From NCBI GenBank assembly GCA_026826555.1, contig JAKSZT010054304.1, positions 31,201,024 through 31,265,023 of the forward strand: 64,000 bases of DNA. The letters run 5' to 3'. The position numbers were made by a program, and so were the translations under genes. Positions 48,401-61,689 of the stretch are shown here, in pieces; position 1 is the first letter of the stretch, and each line of letters begins with the position of its first letter. The DNA comes from Tolypeutes matacus (lineage: Eukaryota > Chordata > Mammalia > Cingulata > Chlamyphoridae). Under the pieces are notes generated by a model that did no database searches, was not told the DNA's origin, and worked only from the letters and a program-made list of their open reading frames with translations.

Positions 48401-48709
48401 TATGTGAAACAAAAAAGTACTTAATGATCCATTAAAAAGTCATGTGCTTAAAATGATCTGTTCCTAAATGAGATTTGAATATTTCATCTCATGCAATATA
48501 TCAAAAATTTTATAGTCAAAAATATGTTTGCTTGAAAATTATATCAAGGAAACAGAAATATAAGACTCCATTGACTCAATTGGCCATGGCTGGAAACAAG
48601 CAGATGGATTGGTCTGAATTTTAGATATTCAGTGCCATCTGATAAAAACTTTTCAGACATAACCTTCATAACAATGTAACTACTCATTCTATCCCTCACT
48701 CATTCACAC
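45401..48709. other. AT-rich stretch, possible old LTR sequence
   Basis: No gene or RNA gene was found. The part at about 47,490-48,000 ('ggcattgccaaagccctact', 'tctgtggggactgtgctttc', 'aaatgcatatgacttttgcc') has the look of a decayed ERV LTR, but I cannot match a family with confidence. Confidence 0.4.
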
Positions 48710-48805
48710 ACTCACTCATTAATCAAGTAGGTATTTATTGAGCATATATTATGTGTAAAGACTTTGTGCTACATTCTTGAGCTATGATAAGTAAGACACT
48801 ATATT
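48710..48805 (+). repeat. L2/MIR-type 3' end fragment
   Basis: 'ggtatttattgagcatatat' followed by 'tatgtgtaaagactttgtgc' and 'gataagtaagacac' mirrors the common L2 3'-end segment. It is short and diverged. Confidence 0.55.
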
Positions 48806-50257
48806 TACTCTCAGGAAGGCTATAGTCTTGGATAATACTGTCAGATAATTAGGCAACTGCAATGTAAGGTATGTAAGACTTACAAATTCTATCCTTTAAT
48901 GAATGCAAAACTTCACCTATGTCAGCACTGCTCAAAGCTTCCTCATAATTAGTGTTGTTGAAAATGACTTCTTGGTTTCTAGATTACTAAATCTATATAA
49001 AAATTTAATTGACCTCACTGAATTTCATCAGCAAAAGAACAAGATGAAATATTAGCTATGAAAAGACCTGGTTTTTAGTCCTCTTGCTCATCACGTTAAA
49101 CAAGACCTTGGATTTCCAAATTTCCATCTCCAAAAAAGCCACAGAGTTCTGAGTTCAAGTGCAGGTAGCTTACTATCTATACTATCATACTATCATTTCA
49201 TCAATATGACTTTATTATCTCAGGAAATTCTTGTCCAGGAAGACAAGTTCCAAATAAACTTATTGCTTATTCCAGGATCGTCCTCAAAGACCCATTGACT
49301 CTTTAATAGAAAGCACCAAACAGTTTATAACCAAGACTTTTTGAACCCTTAGCCTCAAAATTCTTCCTTTCTTCTATCTACTAATCCTAAACTATTATAT
49401 CCAAGATGGTTAACCAATCCTACTCAAGTTCTGCATTGCTTTCCTTGAAAGGATCCACATTAAAAAAAACTCTAAAATCTAAAAAATATTACACGTTTGC
49501 TTCCCCCCCTGTTAGATGCTTCAATGTCTCTACAGAGGTAGTACACTCAGTTATGGCAGTAAGAATAAACAGAACTTTGTCTTATCAACAGGTTGTTTTG
49601 GTGGTAATTTAAGAGGCCAGCATTCAACAACTTCCTTATATGCTGAAATAATTATATGCTTATTTTTATAAGTGTTTAATGATGAATCCATTTTTTTGGT
49701 GTACAGTTCAACTGTTTAAAATTATATGGAAAAATAATTATACTCATTTAATTTTACCTGAATATATTTGTAGACAATAAACTGCATGAAGCAGAGGCAA
49801 ATATTTTTTTTAAAAATCCATAGTTTTCTGACATAAAATTTCCCTTATAAGATATATAATATAACTACAAAAGTAATGCTAAAACAAATATCAGGGTGTC
49901 CAAACCTATTTATGATAATTTTACAAAGTTATAGTTTTATTTCTCAGGATTTTACAGTAAAATAAAAACTGTAAAATGAGATTCAAATTAATAATCTCCA
50001 AGAGCCCTTTCAATTCTAAGAATTATTATAAAATCACTCTTTGATCATTGCATATTAAAGGCAACCCTTAGATATATTTTGATAAAATTACAAAAATAAA
50101 AAATATTGCTGTTTTATTACAAACAGCACAGAAGACAACACTAACTATGATTTTTAAACCATTTATTCATTTGTTTTGATACTGATGACCCTACCAACAG
50201 CTTGTTCTGTCTGTCTTTTCCTCTTTTACTCTCTCTGTACAGAAAGTGTATTAAAAT
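48806..50257. other. AT-rich stretch, nothing recognised
   Basis: Only chance open frames are present, including a 68-codon one at 49406-49612 that resembles no protein I know. Confidence 0.5.
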
Positions 50258-50269
50258 AAGGGCCATGCA

Positions 50270-51497
50270 CAAAAAAAGTAAATGAAAAAGTATTCAATAC
50301 CACTAACTATTAAGGAAATGCAAATCAAAACTACAATGACTTATCATCTCACACCTCATAGAATGGCCAATAATACAAAAACAGAAAAGAATAAGTGCTG
50401 AAGAAGATGTGGAGAATAGGACCAATCCTTCACTGTTGGTGGAAATGTAAAATGGTGCAGCCTCTGTGGAAGACAGTTTAGCGGTTCCTCAGAAAGCTAA
50501 ATATTGAACTGCCACTAGGAATATATCCAGAAGAACTGAAAACAGTGACAGAAACAGGCATTTGCACACCAATGTTCATAGCAACATTTTTCACAATTGC
50601 CAATTGCCAAAAAATGGAAACAATCCAAGTGTCCATAAACTGATAAATAGATAAAATGTGGTATATACATATGATAGAATTCTATGCTGATGTTAGAAGA
50701 AATGAAATCGGGACACATATTATAACAAGGATAACCCTTGAAGATATTATGCTTGAAGAAAAATGCCAGACACAAAAGGACATATTTTTAAGGTCTCACT
50801 AATATCAGCTAAATACGAAGAACACACACATAGAGTTAAAACCTAGAGTATAGGTTACTAGGACCTAGGGTGAGGGCTGAGACGTGGTACTGATGCTTAA
50901 TATTTGTAGAATTTTTAATTAGCTTAACTGCAAATGTTTGGAAATGGATAGAGTTGATCGTATCACATTATAGTGAGTATAACTAACATAGCTGGTTTAT
51001 AAATGTGATTGTGGCTGAAGGGTAGTCTAGGGAACTAAATGTCAGTTGAAAGAAAGCTAGAGAATAATCTAAGGACTGAATAACAAACCTGGAGGTGGAT
51101 GAGAATTGTGGTTAATAGTACAAATACAAGAATGTTCTTCTATGAAGTAGAACAAATGTACATCACTATTATAAGGTGCTAAGAATATGGAGATGCATGG
51201 GAAAATACAATTAATGTAACTTATGGAATATAGTTAACAGCAATATTGTAATATTCTTGCATCAATGTCAAAGAAGCTACTGTTTTAAAAATAGGGGAAG
51301 TATGGAAAAATATAGCAATTGTACTTTATAGACCATAATTAATGGTCATAGTCTCATAACGGTCTCTCATAACCTGTAACAAATGTTTCACAACAATGTA
51401 AGGTATTGGTGGAAGGGTGTTGTGTGGGAATTCTGCACATTATGTGTGATTGTTTTGTGAGTTCACATCTTCTCTAATAAAGAAAGAAAAAAATAAT
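50270..51497 (+). mobile_element. 5'-truncated L1: ORF2 C-terminus and 3' UTR
   Basis: It begins in ORF2 near 'aaggaaatgcaaatcaaaac' (L1 REMQIKT region) and runs through 'cactgttggtggaaatgtaa', 'atgtggtatatacatatgat' and a xenarthran-type 3' UTR ('tatggaatatagttaacagc', 'cataacctgtaacaaatgtt'). It closes with 'ctctaataaagaaag' and an A-rich tail. Flanks 'aagggccatgca' (50258-50269) and 'aaagaccatgca' (51498-51509) are a likely target duplication with two mismatches. The reading frame contains stops. Confidence 0.88.
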
Positions 51498-51509
51498 AAA
51501 GACCATGCA

Positions 51510-52482
51510 AGTATTTATTTTGTACATACAATATTTTCATATTTAGGTTGTAATAAAAAATAGCTTCCTGATTTTGGAGACACTTAACATTTTACCATTA
51601 GAACCCAACTGTGAGATTAAACTGTTAGTTTATTCTGAGATTAATCCTTCTTATACAAATTCACTTGCATACTTTAATATTTAAAGCCACTCAGATGGTT
51701 TTCAAAAATATTACATATTTTGAAAATGCTGGTGTGTATTGAAACTAATTCCATAAGGAGTTTGTAAACAACAATCCTTTCTGAGGAATGTGTCAGGCAA
51801 AGATACCAAGACAAATAGAAAATTTGTCACCCTTGCACTTGAGGATTAAGGTAATAGGAAGAGCAAATGTTTCCTCTCAAGAAATCACAACAGTGATACC
51901 TTCCCAACTATCAATATAGGTTAAGTGATAGAAAGAGTAAATGATATCTGTACTGTGGGAGTTCCTTGCTCTCCTTCACAGGATTCACCAATGTCAGGGT
52001 CCTGAGAGCAATTCCACGGGCATTTCCAGGTTTACCTAGATTATTTTTGCACCCTGATTTCCTTTTCTGATTTGAATTCACTCTCTTTCTATCTACTCAG
52101 TGTAATGTTGTCATTTTCAGAGTTGTAGTTTGTGTGGGAGATGACACAGAAGGGTAGGGTGGGGAGCAGTTGAGTATTTTTCCTTCCTTCTGACTCTGAA
52201 ATAGTGTAAGGCAACTGACATAAAGCTAAAAGAAGCTTACCTTGCCTTCTGTCTTCCACATTTCCAAGGAAAGAAAAAAAAGTGTTGTTCATAATTGGCA
52301 TAATGCTCACATAAATATTATGATAAAAAAAGGGAAATGACTATTTCAATGAAATTGGATATACTGAAATAAAATATTTCTTATACAACACCTGTCTGCT
52401 AATTTGGTTTGAGTTTCCATTTTTTATTTATTTTGAAGTTATAAATAACACAAGCATGGCATGAAGATTTTTATATTTAACC

Positions 52483-52483
<1 letters not shown>
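51510..52483. other. Unassigned sequence
   Basis: No gene or secure repeat. A slightly GC-richer part at 51,950-52,260 carries only chance open frames. Confidence 0.45.
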
Positions 52484-52514
<31 letters not shown>

Positions 52515-52516
52515 AA
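52484..52516. repeat. (AAAT)n microsatellite
   Basis: Eight tandem AAAT units with a short A-rich extension. Confidence 0.97.
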
Positions 52517-52539
52517 AGTTGAGTCCACTTCTCTAATTC

Positions 52540-52768
52540 CAGACAAAGACTGAAAATAAGAGTGTGTAGATATTACCAACTACTCTCTCTGCCTCTCTCC
52601 ACAGGTTTTTTGTGAATGTCTCCAGTCCTCATAGAAATAAGCACCTATTATAACTTACTCTTTACGGCCTGGTATGTGTAAGCTTCTTCCCCAAATAAAT
52701 ACCCTTTATAAAAATCAACCGATTTCTGGTATTTTGCATCAGTGCCCCTTTGGCTGACTAATACACCT
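52540..52768 (+). mobile_element. LTR 3' end, recurrent xenarthran-type family
   Basis: 'gtaagcttcttccccaaata' with an AATAAA signal is followed by 'atttctggtattttgcatca' and 'gcccctttggctgactaata'. The same end is present inverted at 8458 and on the plus strand near 60.65 kb. The 5' boundary is uncertain. Probably a solo or truncated LTR. Confidence 0.6.
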
Positions 52769-53649
52769 TGAATAATTGTTTTATTCCTAAATATGCCAAT
52801 ATAACATTAAGAATCTTACTAGGCTGCATTTCTTCAGGTAGATATCAATGAATTTGAGTTTTATCTTAAAACTTCAACAATCTTTATCTGGAGAACAAAA
52901 ATATTAAGTGCTTCATCACCATAACTCATATATTTTCATCAACATTGTGACTGATGACTATAATAATTTTAGGTCAATATTGTAAGGAGATTTCACCATG
53001 CTTTGAAAAGAAAATTGAACATATCAAATCTTAAGATATTTTTAAAACGCTATAAAAAGGCATAAGGATTATATTGGTCCAGAAAGTTTATCTTTTTATA
53101 AAATATTAAATATTTTCATTAAATACTTAGAGTAATTATTTTTAAAAATCTAACATTTTAAAAAATCAGATTTCTGGAAAACTTAAATATAATGTAAAAG
53201 GTATTCATTGAACGTTTAGGGTTTGATTATAAGAAACAACTATATAAAATTTTTGTAAAAATAAAAAGAACTCTATTCACATTATTTACTAAAAACTAAT
53301 CTCTAAATTGTCATGGCAGGACCAACATGGAAGTTTGTTTTTGTTTTCATGTTTCTTATATTTTTAAAATGTTACACAATTTTTAGAAGCAGCTAAAATT
53401 ATTTGTCTTTATAAATAATTATACATGAATTTTAGAAATTATTTTCTAGAAAAATCTATCTTCTTTATATTCAGATATAGTGTTCACTCAGTAAAATTCC
53501 TTAAATTCTAAAACTATATTCAAAACCAACTCAAATATTGCTCCTGAAGAAAAGAATCTGCAGTCTTATGACATATTTACAAACATTTAATTTTGGTATA
53601 CTGTGGTAATGTCCTACATAATTATTAACATTATGCAATAGTTTCTGTC

Positions 53650-53830
53650 AGAATGATGACCAGTGCGAACTTTATTTTAATGGAATCCCTTAATGAGAAA
53701 TAACTTAGACAGTTTCCTGTCATCCTCATTTACTAGATGGGGACTCATAGGCACAGAGGGATGATATAATTTTATACATTTACATAAAGTATAAATGGCA
53801 GTATAGGTCTGAAACCTCAGCTCTGTAATG
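53650..53830 (-). repeat. MIR SINE
   Basis: Reverse-complement MIR order: 'gtcatcctcatttactagat', 'ggggactcataggcacagag', 'gatgatataattt', then 'gtataggtctgaaacctcag' and 'ctctgtaatgccaagttatc'. Confidence 0.7.
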
Positions 53831-54284
53831 CCAAGTTATCTTCTCTCTTTTCTACTATGAATTGCTTTTACTTCTCTTTTCTATACGAGCTGGATTAAAT
53901 TAATATAATGTCAAAAATAAATAATTTAACTCTTTCAGTGAGACGTCAAAAGGAAAAATATTGAAAAACTTTCAGTAAAGTATAAGGATGACAAGGTCAC
54001 AACTTGAATTAGTATTTTTGAAGAACTGGTGACAAAATTTGTCAGATGAAAAATAATGAAATATTTTAGAATATAATTTCAATGTTCAAAATGGAGAACA
54101 TTTTTAAAAAGCTCAAAACAAATAGTGAAATTCATATAATTTCTTCCTTGGAATGGGATTGCTAATTGAATAGATCAACAAAATCAGTCAGTATTTTTTA
54201 CAGTATCCGAATTTTTCTGAAGCATTTATCAAGGTCAAAAATAATATCCTAATGGAGAAGGTAGAGAAAAGCCTAGAAGTTAAT

Positions 54285-54590
54285 ACAGATCCCAGGTTCT
54301 TTATCTGAAATCCTTGCAATTCAAAATTTTTGGATTTTAGATGAAAATTAATGTATATATAGTATGTCATGTAATATCCTAAGTAGAGCCTGAAGCATCA
54401 ACCTATTATTAATACATGGATATTTCTGCAAGGAAACATATGAAATATTCACATAAAGTGCAAAAATAATGACTATATTCTCACATCTATCCAGGCCAGG
54501 GCAGGTTTTGAAGCCAAATGTAGTACGATAAAATGCTTTGTTTTCAGAGCACTGGGGTTTTGAAACTACTGATAAAGGAGTTTGTACCTG
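54285..54590 (+). mobile_element. Ancient TIR-type DNA transposon fossil
   Basis: The left end 'cccaggttctttatctgaaa' and right end 'gataaaggagtttgtacctg' form imperfect inverted termini. In between are 'tttttggattttagat' and 'gttttcagagcactggggtt', which match an old mammalian non-autonomous element I know by sequence but cannot name. No coding capacity. Confidence 0.55.
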
Positions 54591-54972
54591 TTAAAAAAGT
54601 TGAACTTTATCTCGTTGTTGGAAGGTTTCTCATGAGGTGACTTGGAGCTTTATTTTTAGTCTGATTCCACAAATTTTTTTTATTATCAATGCAAATAAAT
54701 ATATAAGACATTCTTTTCAAACGTGCAGATTTGAAATAAACCGGCATGTTGAATTACAATGCCCAAGAAAAGAAAATTGACTCATTTTCAAATGAGCCAA
54801 ATATGTTTTTATATTACTTTTAATGACTTTTGGACATGCAGTGCTCTCAGTAATAGAGGAATCAAACCATGCCATACAAAGTGCACTCAATAGAACCAAA
54901 TTTTTTTCTATAAAAGAAAAGTCAATATGAGGCCCAAGTGCTATCATGTGAATGAACAATGAAGAAGTAGAG

Positions 54973-55088
54973 TTGGGGACGCGACGCGGTTAGAAGGTAC
55001 AGCTCCTGGCTTTTCATAAGGAAGATCTTCCTAACAATCACAAATCTATTCATTCCTGGACTCACTTGGGGACGTAGTAAGTCCCCAA
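54973..55088. repeat. Palindrome-rich CpG pocket
   Basis: 'ttggggac' occurs at 54973-54980 and 55066-55073, and its exact complement 'gtccccaa' at 55081-55088. The last two form a perfect 8-bp hairpin with a 7-base loop. A 14-bp palindrome 'aggaagatcttcct' lies at 55019-55032. Three CpGs cluster at 54980-54988 ('cgcgacgcgg'), unusual for this neighbourhood. Not matched to any element or RNA gene I know. Confidence 0.7.
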
Positions 55089-55524
55089 TTAATAAAACAT
55101 TTAAAGAAAGACTAGGCGATCACTTAACAATAATATTATATATAGGAGTTAAATAGCTTGATTTAAATATAATTAGTTTGAGTAAATGTATTTTTAAGAT
55201 CTTTTTCAATCCTTAAAATCTTTGGTTTTATTGAAAAAAGTCTCACTCCAGAAAAGATACTTGCAAGGAAAATTTTTATTCCTTCAATTTTTATAATAAA
55301 CATGGAAGAGTATTCTGATGTGGGCTGAATTTAGTGTTCAATGAAAAAAAAAAATCCCCTTTCATTTAGTGGTTAATCTTTGAAAGACTGCATTTTGGAG
55401 GAAATATGTTCTAGGTTTTAATTGGGTGTGTTTATTTAAATCAATTTCTCTGTTATGTTTTGGGATAATAGTTGCATGTGTCTTTAAGATAAGACCTTTG
55501 AAATAGAAGACCACAGCAAAACAG

Positions 55525-55578
55525 AGCCTTTGCTAATTTTTAAGCCTTTGCTATTTTTTTAAGCCTTTGCTAATTTCA
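55525..55578. repeat. Three tandem copies of an 18-19 bp unit
   Basis: 'agcctttgctaattttta' is repeated at 55525, 55543 and 55562 with one deleted or added base per copy. Local slippage is the simplest explanation. Confidence 0.9.
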
Positions 55579-58500
55579 GACTGACAGAAGAGGTAGTTTA
55601 ATTAGTGAGTTGCTAATATCTATTTAAGTGAGCAGCCAGGGAACAGTCTGCTAGATAAAGGACATGCAAATGCACATCAGGGCCTGTCTCAGCCTCTTTT
55701 CAATAGTGGTAAAAGAGAAGAGAACAGGTAGATGTCACCTATGTGGTAAAGAAAGGTAGATTACTGAAAAAAAAAAACCAGAGACAGGATCATTAAAAAG
55801 TAATCAAATATCAGCAGAGGTATTGGTGCCTTAACAATATACTTGTACAAAAGTAAAACTACTTTTAAATATTGTGATACCCTTCTGTTTCTTGACTACC
55901 GATAAAACATTCAGAGAACCTTGTCTGTTATCTATTTTGTAACTCTTTAATAGTAACTGAAAAGTAAGAAAATTTCCCCTTTGCCTATAATCAGAGTTAT
56001 GAGCACCTTCATTTTACAATTACACTAACATGATTCATTACTATTTTTCCTATGTTACTGTAAATAGTACAATACTTTATAAATTGCCCTTGTTACCTAG
56101 GTAATTTGCAGGAATAGATGAAGGGGGAAATTAAAGTATTTATATATATCATTTTTTCTAACAAACATTTGATGAATATGATATATGATATATATATGTT
56201 ACAGATATTACTAATTAACTGATGTAAAACACTTCTCTCTGCTAGAGGTACTTTACTGGATAATTCTTACATCCTACTGTAGATTATCAAGTCATGATTC
56301 CCATGGAAAAGAAGAAGGAAAATAAACAATTTATAAGAAAATTAATCTCAAAAGACCTGTAAATTATATAGATTAGATAACTAAAATTGATTTAAACTGA
56401 AATACTCAATATAATTTCAGCTTATAACTGGAAAGTACAATTTGAAAGCAAAGGTCTAATCTACTATTAATCACATTGCAAATCGATTAACATTAAAGAG
56501 ATAAAAATCTAAATTTAATCGTATGACTAATTTTTAATCACTTGGAAAAATGTTTTAAATATTGCACATAAATAAAAGTGTTACTTTAATTATTTCTACA
56601 TAAAAACAGAATACGCAATGAATGATATTTTAACATCTTTTTTTCACTTACAATGGTAAATACCATAATGCAAATGACTTCATTTTTTCTCATTAGAGTC
56701 GGTACAAATATATACCACATATACGCTCCAGAAAAAAGTTGAGGGACCTCCAAAGAAGTGTCATTACTTTTTTTTTCACATTAGTTTTAAGATTTGAATT
56801 ATAAGAATAGTGTTTTTTATAAAAATGCATCTTAACAACTTCAAAGCCTCAGAAGAGAGATAACAAAGGAAAACAACACTGATAATTTTAGCAATTTTAT
56901 TTTAAAGAAGACCACAGAGATAATGACAGTGAAGAATTAGAGTACTGAGTATGAAGGAACTAGAAAGAGAAAAATAATCAAATAAATTGTTTGTTTGAAT
57001 GCCAAAATGTCATAATTGTTATTTCCTTTTCTATAAGTAATTCTGTGAACTAATAGGCATGTTCATTTTCTCATTTTAATAGCAACAAACTTGAATCCAC
57101 TATTAAACTGAAAATTACTACTAATAGCATAAATTCTATTAATACTTGAAAAGCATTACATTTTATTTATAATGAGATTACACACAATCCCCATTAAGAA
57201 TTGGCTATTCTGAAAGTGGATTAAAATTCCTAAACCATTGAATTAATATTTCTGTGTTAGCCTAACTGAATTTTTTTTCAATGTCAGCTAAAGGATTTCT
57301 AAAGCATGAGTTCATATGTGTATTCTGATTATGAATTAGAATTAAATAAAGATATGTAAAATTTGTTACATGCTTTTCTCAAAATTAGAAATGTGCTAGA
57401 GTGGTTGAATAAATGTATTCACATAATATAGGTTATTTATGTGTAAAATCACTACCTAGAATACTCCTTAATTTATCACTGCACTCTAAAGTGTGCTAAC
57501 AGACTAATGGAATGATTTATAGTGTATCAACCAAAGGGAATAAATAGTTCCTTTTCATCATAGCCCCTTCAGTATAACTCACAAGAAATAGAAAAGAATT
57601 GGGGTGGCAGAAAGAAAGGAAGTGCAAACAAAATTCATGTTGAATAGTATTTATGATACATGTATTTATGATACTTATGTAGATGAATACAGAAGAATGT
57701 AAGAGATACTAAGATACTTAAAAGAAGTATTTATAATGATCTTTGTAAAAGATAGACCAATGCAGACACAAAAAATCTGTATTTGAAAGAGTATAAAAGA
57801 GTTTCCCATAGCATTAAATGCTCTTTGAAAATAAAAGTATATTTAATATCACTAAACTCTGAATGTTTAATTTTCATGAGAAAACTAATTACTTTAAATT
57901 TGTATTCTGAATATTAAGGCATTGTGGTAAGAGTTGGTTAAATAAAAATATTGAATGTATAGAAATATTTCTTAGTGTACTAGAATAAAATTAAATTTTA
58001 TTAATATTCTATGGATATTTTTGAGAAGAAGCATACTATACAAAATTCTATGTATTAGTACAATAGTATTTACTTCAATGTTCAAACCTGCCTTTTCCCT
58101 CCTCCACATATCAGATTAAAATATCATGTGATAGTTAATGCTTTTGACAATTTCTATTAGAATGTCTAGTAAAATATATTGTTTGGTAGACAATATGGTA
58201 CAGTGTTTAAGAGCATTGATCATCTTTTTAATTTTTATGTTAGGTGTAATTTTGTTTAGAGTAACTTTACTATAAGTACTATGTAGAAATTATTTGTAAT
58301 CCAATTATAGTGTTATTTTTAGAATTTGAAATATTTACAATTATTAGAATAAATTCTATTTTGTTTTTTTCTGCAGTCACCTTGATTTTAGCTTTCCATT
58401 TTTATCTTTTTTATTTACTTTTAGATCATTTTATATGTCTGTTTTTACATGTAGCATGGGATTTTAGCTATATATGATGCCTTTTTATTCACCAGTTATT

Positions 58501-60224
58501 ACTCTTAAGGTTTTCAATCACATTCTTTAACATATTTTTTCCAAATCCTGCTTTTCAAATTTAAAATAAATTTCAATTTTGAATCTCCAGAACATTATTT
58601 TTGCGGTTTTACTCAATCTCAAATCTGGTCATTTTTTCTGGGTATTTATATAGGTCATCTGAGTTTATAGATTCAGGTTATTTAACTTAATCATTATATT
58701 CCATGTTAATTTTTTATACTAAGATTACTTTTACATTTACATGCAATTTCAAACCCATATTTGCAAGTTTTAATGTGGATTTTTTTCCTACTGATAGATT
58801 TTTAGTTTACTTGCATTTTATCTTACCTTACCCACTTCCTTTTTCTTTTCAAAATTTTCTTTTCTTCTGTAATCGTCTTCTATTTTATAGATATCAAAAT
58901 TTCTTACAATCTATAGAGAAGAACAACTGTGCATGTGTGTATATCTTTGTGTATGTATGTGTTGAGGGAGGTTCCTTGAAGTGGTTAATTTCTTCCACTG
59001 AATCTTTAAGATAATTCTTAATTCTTTTGTTCTTTTTTCATTTATCTCCTCCTCTCTTCAGTAAACATGTTCTCATTATGATCTAACAAGTACATTGTCA
59101 CACATTGCAAGCCTGAAGATGCTATTATCATTTTATTTTATTTTATCTTATCTTATTTTATTTTATTTATATTATATGGAATAAAGAAAGCTCTAGCAAT
59201 ATTTAGGATTTGCTAAGAGACTGTATGAGTTCCCTTTTTCCATTCACACTTTAGTTTGCTGATGAGAACACTGAGCTATACAGGTTCAGGCTTAATTTTC
59301 TGTTATAGCTCTCTTCATCTGAGGCAGGATTTATCCTGACACTCACAGTCATTTTTCTGATGGTCTGAATAAAAAATCCCATGAGAAGCTACACTGACTG
59401 CATTCAAGGCTTTTCCTTTTCCTGTATATGGTAATTAAATTCTGAGTGCCTTAGTCATTTAAACATAAATATCAATATCTGTAAGTCATCAACCATTGAT
59501 TTAACATTAAAAATACAGGGCACACAGTTAAACTTGAACTTTAAACAAAGAAACAAATGATTTTTTTTAAGTTTCTGTCCCAAATATTGCATGGGACATA
59601 TTTATCTGGCAATGCTATTCCTTCCATAATATTTCTGGGAACTACCACCTCCAATCATGGCGAGAGAGTGAGAGGGCATTGGTGCTCTGCTACATCACAA
59701 AGCAAGTTTCTTCAGTAGAGAGGGCAGCATAGTTTCTGGTATGCACCAATCTTGGCTTTCTGAATAAGATGCTGATGCAAATGACACAGCTACCTATTAT
59801 ATTCCAGTTAAGTACCACCTTTGTCCAGACTAGTAGACTTACTCTATTTTAAGAATTAAATTATTTGTCGCTAATCACTAAACTTAATTCTCAATTCAGC
59901 TCCACTGATTCTTAAAACTATCGAAATGCCTCTCACATTCTGAAAGAAAGTTGTATATCAACCATATTATAGTTCTCTCTGCGTTTATAAATTTCATTTT
60001 TCCCCTGTGGACTCAAAGTATATTAGGAGGAAATTTTAAGTGATTTGTCAGGAATTTTATTTACAAGACATTTTAAAACAGAATCCCATAGTTTTTATTT
60101 TAAAAATATATATATTCTATAAAAATTTTCTTTTTATAAATAGTATTACCTTTACCATTTGATATTAGTAATGGAATTATCAGTAAGTACCTGTTCAATA
60201 AATATACTCATAAAAAATATTTGT
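55579..60224. other. Long AT-rich stretch, no gene recognised
   Basis: No coding or RNA gene. The T-rich part at 58,370-59,010 could be a decayed minus-strand L1, but I cannot confirm it. A weak MIR-like start ('ggtacagtgtttaagagcat') is at about 58196. A TTTTA repeat lies at 59131-59170. Confidence 0.45.
59131..59170. repeat. (TTTTA)n microsatellite
   Basis: Seven or eight TTTTA-type units, interrupted by two TCTTA variants. Confidence 0.95.
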
Positions 60225-61110
60225 ATTAATTATCTATTGCTATATAGTAAACCACCGTGACTCAGATTGAGTCTCCCCCTTTTTGCTGGGTCTGATAAAA
60301 ACAGAGACACAGACAAAGAGAGAGAAAAAGGAAACCACCATATTTGATCCTGCCATGTGAGAGAGAAAAAATAACAGTTCCATCCACAGCTGAGCTCCAG
60401 GAGAGAGGGGGTGAGGATCGCTTAAGCATGAAGCCTCCTAAGAAGCTGGACCTCAGAGTTGCTCAAGGCTGAAGACAAAAGCCCTATGCTTGGTTGTTCT
60501 CAGCTGAGCTCAAACCTTGGCAGAAATCAGCGGCCTGAAAGTTCAACACATGGACGCTGACTATTGTGAATAAGCCCCTCTTGTGGTGACTCGGTTTGGA
60601 CTTTTCATGGCCTTGAAACTGTAAGCTTGTTCCCCAAATAAAAGCCAACTTATTTCTCATACTTTGCATTGGCAGCTCTTTGGCAAATGAAAATACACCC
60701 CAAAACTTCAAGGTTAAAATACACATTTTTTTGGTCCATAATTCTATGAATCAGAACTTTTGGCTGGCTTAGCTGAATGGTTCTTCTTCTGGCGTTGCCT
60801 AAGGTCCCTCTTGTGGATGCAGTTACCTATCAGATCAGTTGGGTCTAGGTTTTTCTAAAATGGACTGACTTGGCTCATGCCTTTTACTGTCTGTTGGCTA
60901 TTAAGCCCAGAAAACATCAGCTGGATTTATTCTTCTCTGCTCCATGTGGCTTCTCATCCTCTATCAGTCTAAACTTGACTTCTTCACAGAGCAGTTTTGG
61001 ATCAGTGTCAAGGCAAGCTCCAGCACACAAATGCCTTGTAAGCCTTTGCTTACATAGTATTTGCTGATGTCACATGTATTCACTCACAGTCTAATGTATT
61101 CTCATTAGGT
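60225..61110 (+). repeat. Ancient mammalian repeat split by an LTR
   Basis: The left part 'attatctattgctatatagt' plus 'aaaccacc' (to 60256) and the right part from 60698 ('ccaaaacttcaaggttaaaa', 'ccataattctatgaatcag', 'ctgctccatgtggcttctca') fit together as one common old repeat when the LTR is removed. The subfamily name is uncertain. Confidence 0.6.
60257..60697 (+). mobile_element. LTR element, recurrent xenarthran-type family
   Basis: It interrupts the surrounding repeat in register. Internal text includes 'gatcctgccatgtgagagag' and 'cttggcagaaatcagcggcc', then an AATAAA-bearing 'gttccccaaataaaagccaa' and 'actttgcattggcagctctt'. The last part is the same 3' end as the copy at 52.7 kb. 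Possible 5-bp duplication: 'ccacc' and 'acacc'. Confidence 0.65.
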
Positions 61111-61689
61111 TTCTGGCAACTGAGAATAAATATTAGATAGAAAGATATATTTACCGAGTAAAATTGACCAATATATGCAAATATAGAAAGAATATCAGTA
61201 CACTATATTTTTAATAAAATATTACTTAATTCCAAAGGTATAGTCAATTATCTATGTGTTTTTTTTTTTTTTAATAGTGGTAAAATTGCCATTGAATTTA
61301 AGTACAGAAATATAATTTTAAATTATTTTTTACAACTGCTATTTGACAAGACATACTATTTAAAATCTCTGAGTGTTAGCTTTTTCAAATTGGTGTAATA
61401 ATACCACCCTTGGAAAGCTATAGAAATAAATCACATATAAAAATAAATAGAAGTTCTTTGTAAATGCTAAAGCAACAAGCAAAAACTATTTTTGTACACG
61501 AATGTGCTCATAAATCCTAAAATATAATGGGGAATGCATAACTCATATACTTACTAGTTCTATGGAATTTAAGAAGATTTTTTAAAGCTTTAATAGTAAA
61601 TATTGAATTCAGGGATCATTTAAATAGAATAAGCTACTTAATTTGATAATTCCTGTCTTTCAATTCAAAGTTTATGCACTGTTTATTTA
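61111..61689. other. AT-rich interval
   Basis: Only a 13-base T run near 61,260 stands out; no gene or repeat was recognised. Confidence 0.5.

Noticed and set aside
58703..59014. 103-codon Phe-rich open frame
   Set aside because: T-rich DNA gives Phe/Leu-rich chance frames; no motif or similarity seen.
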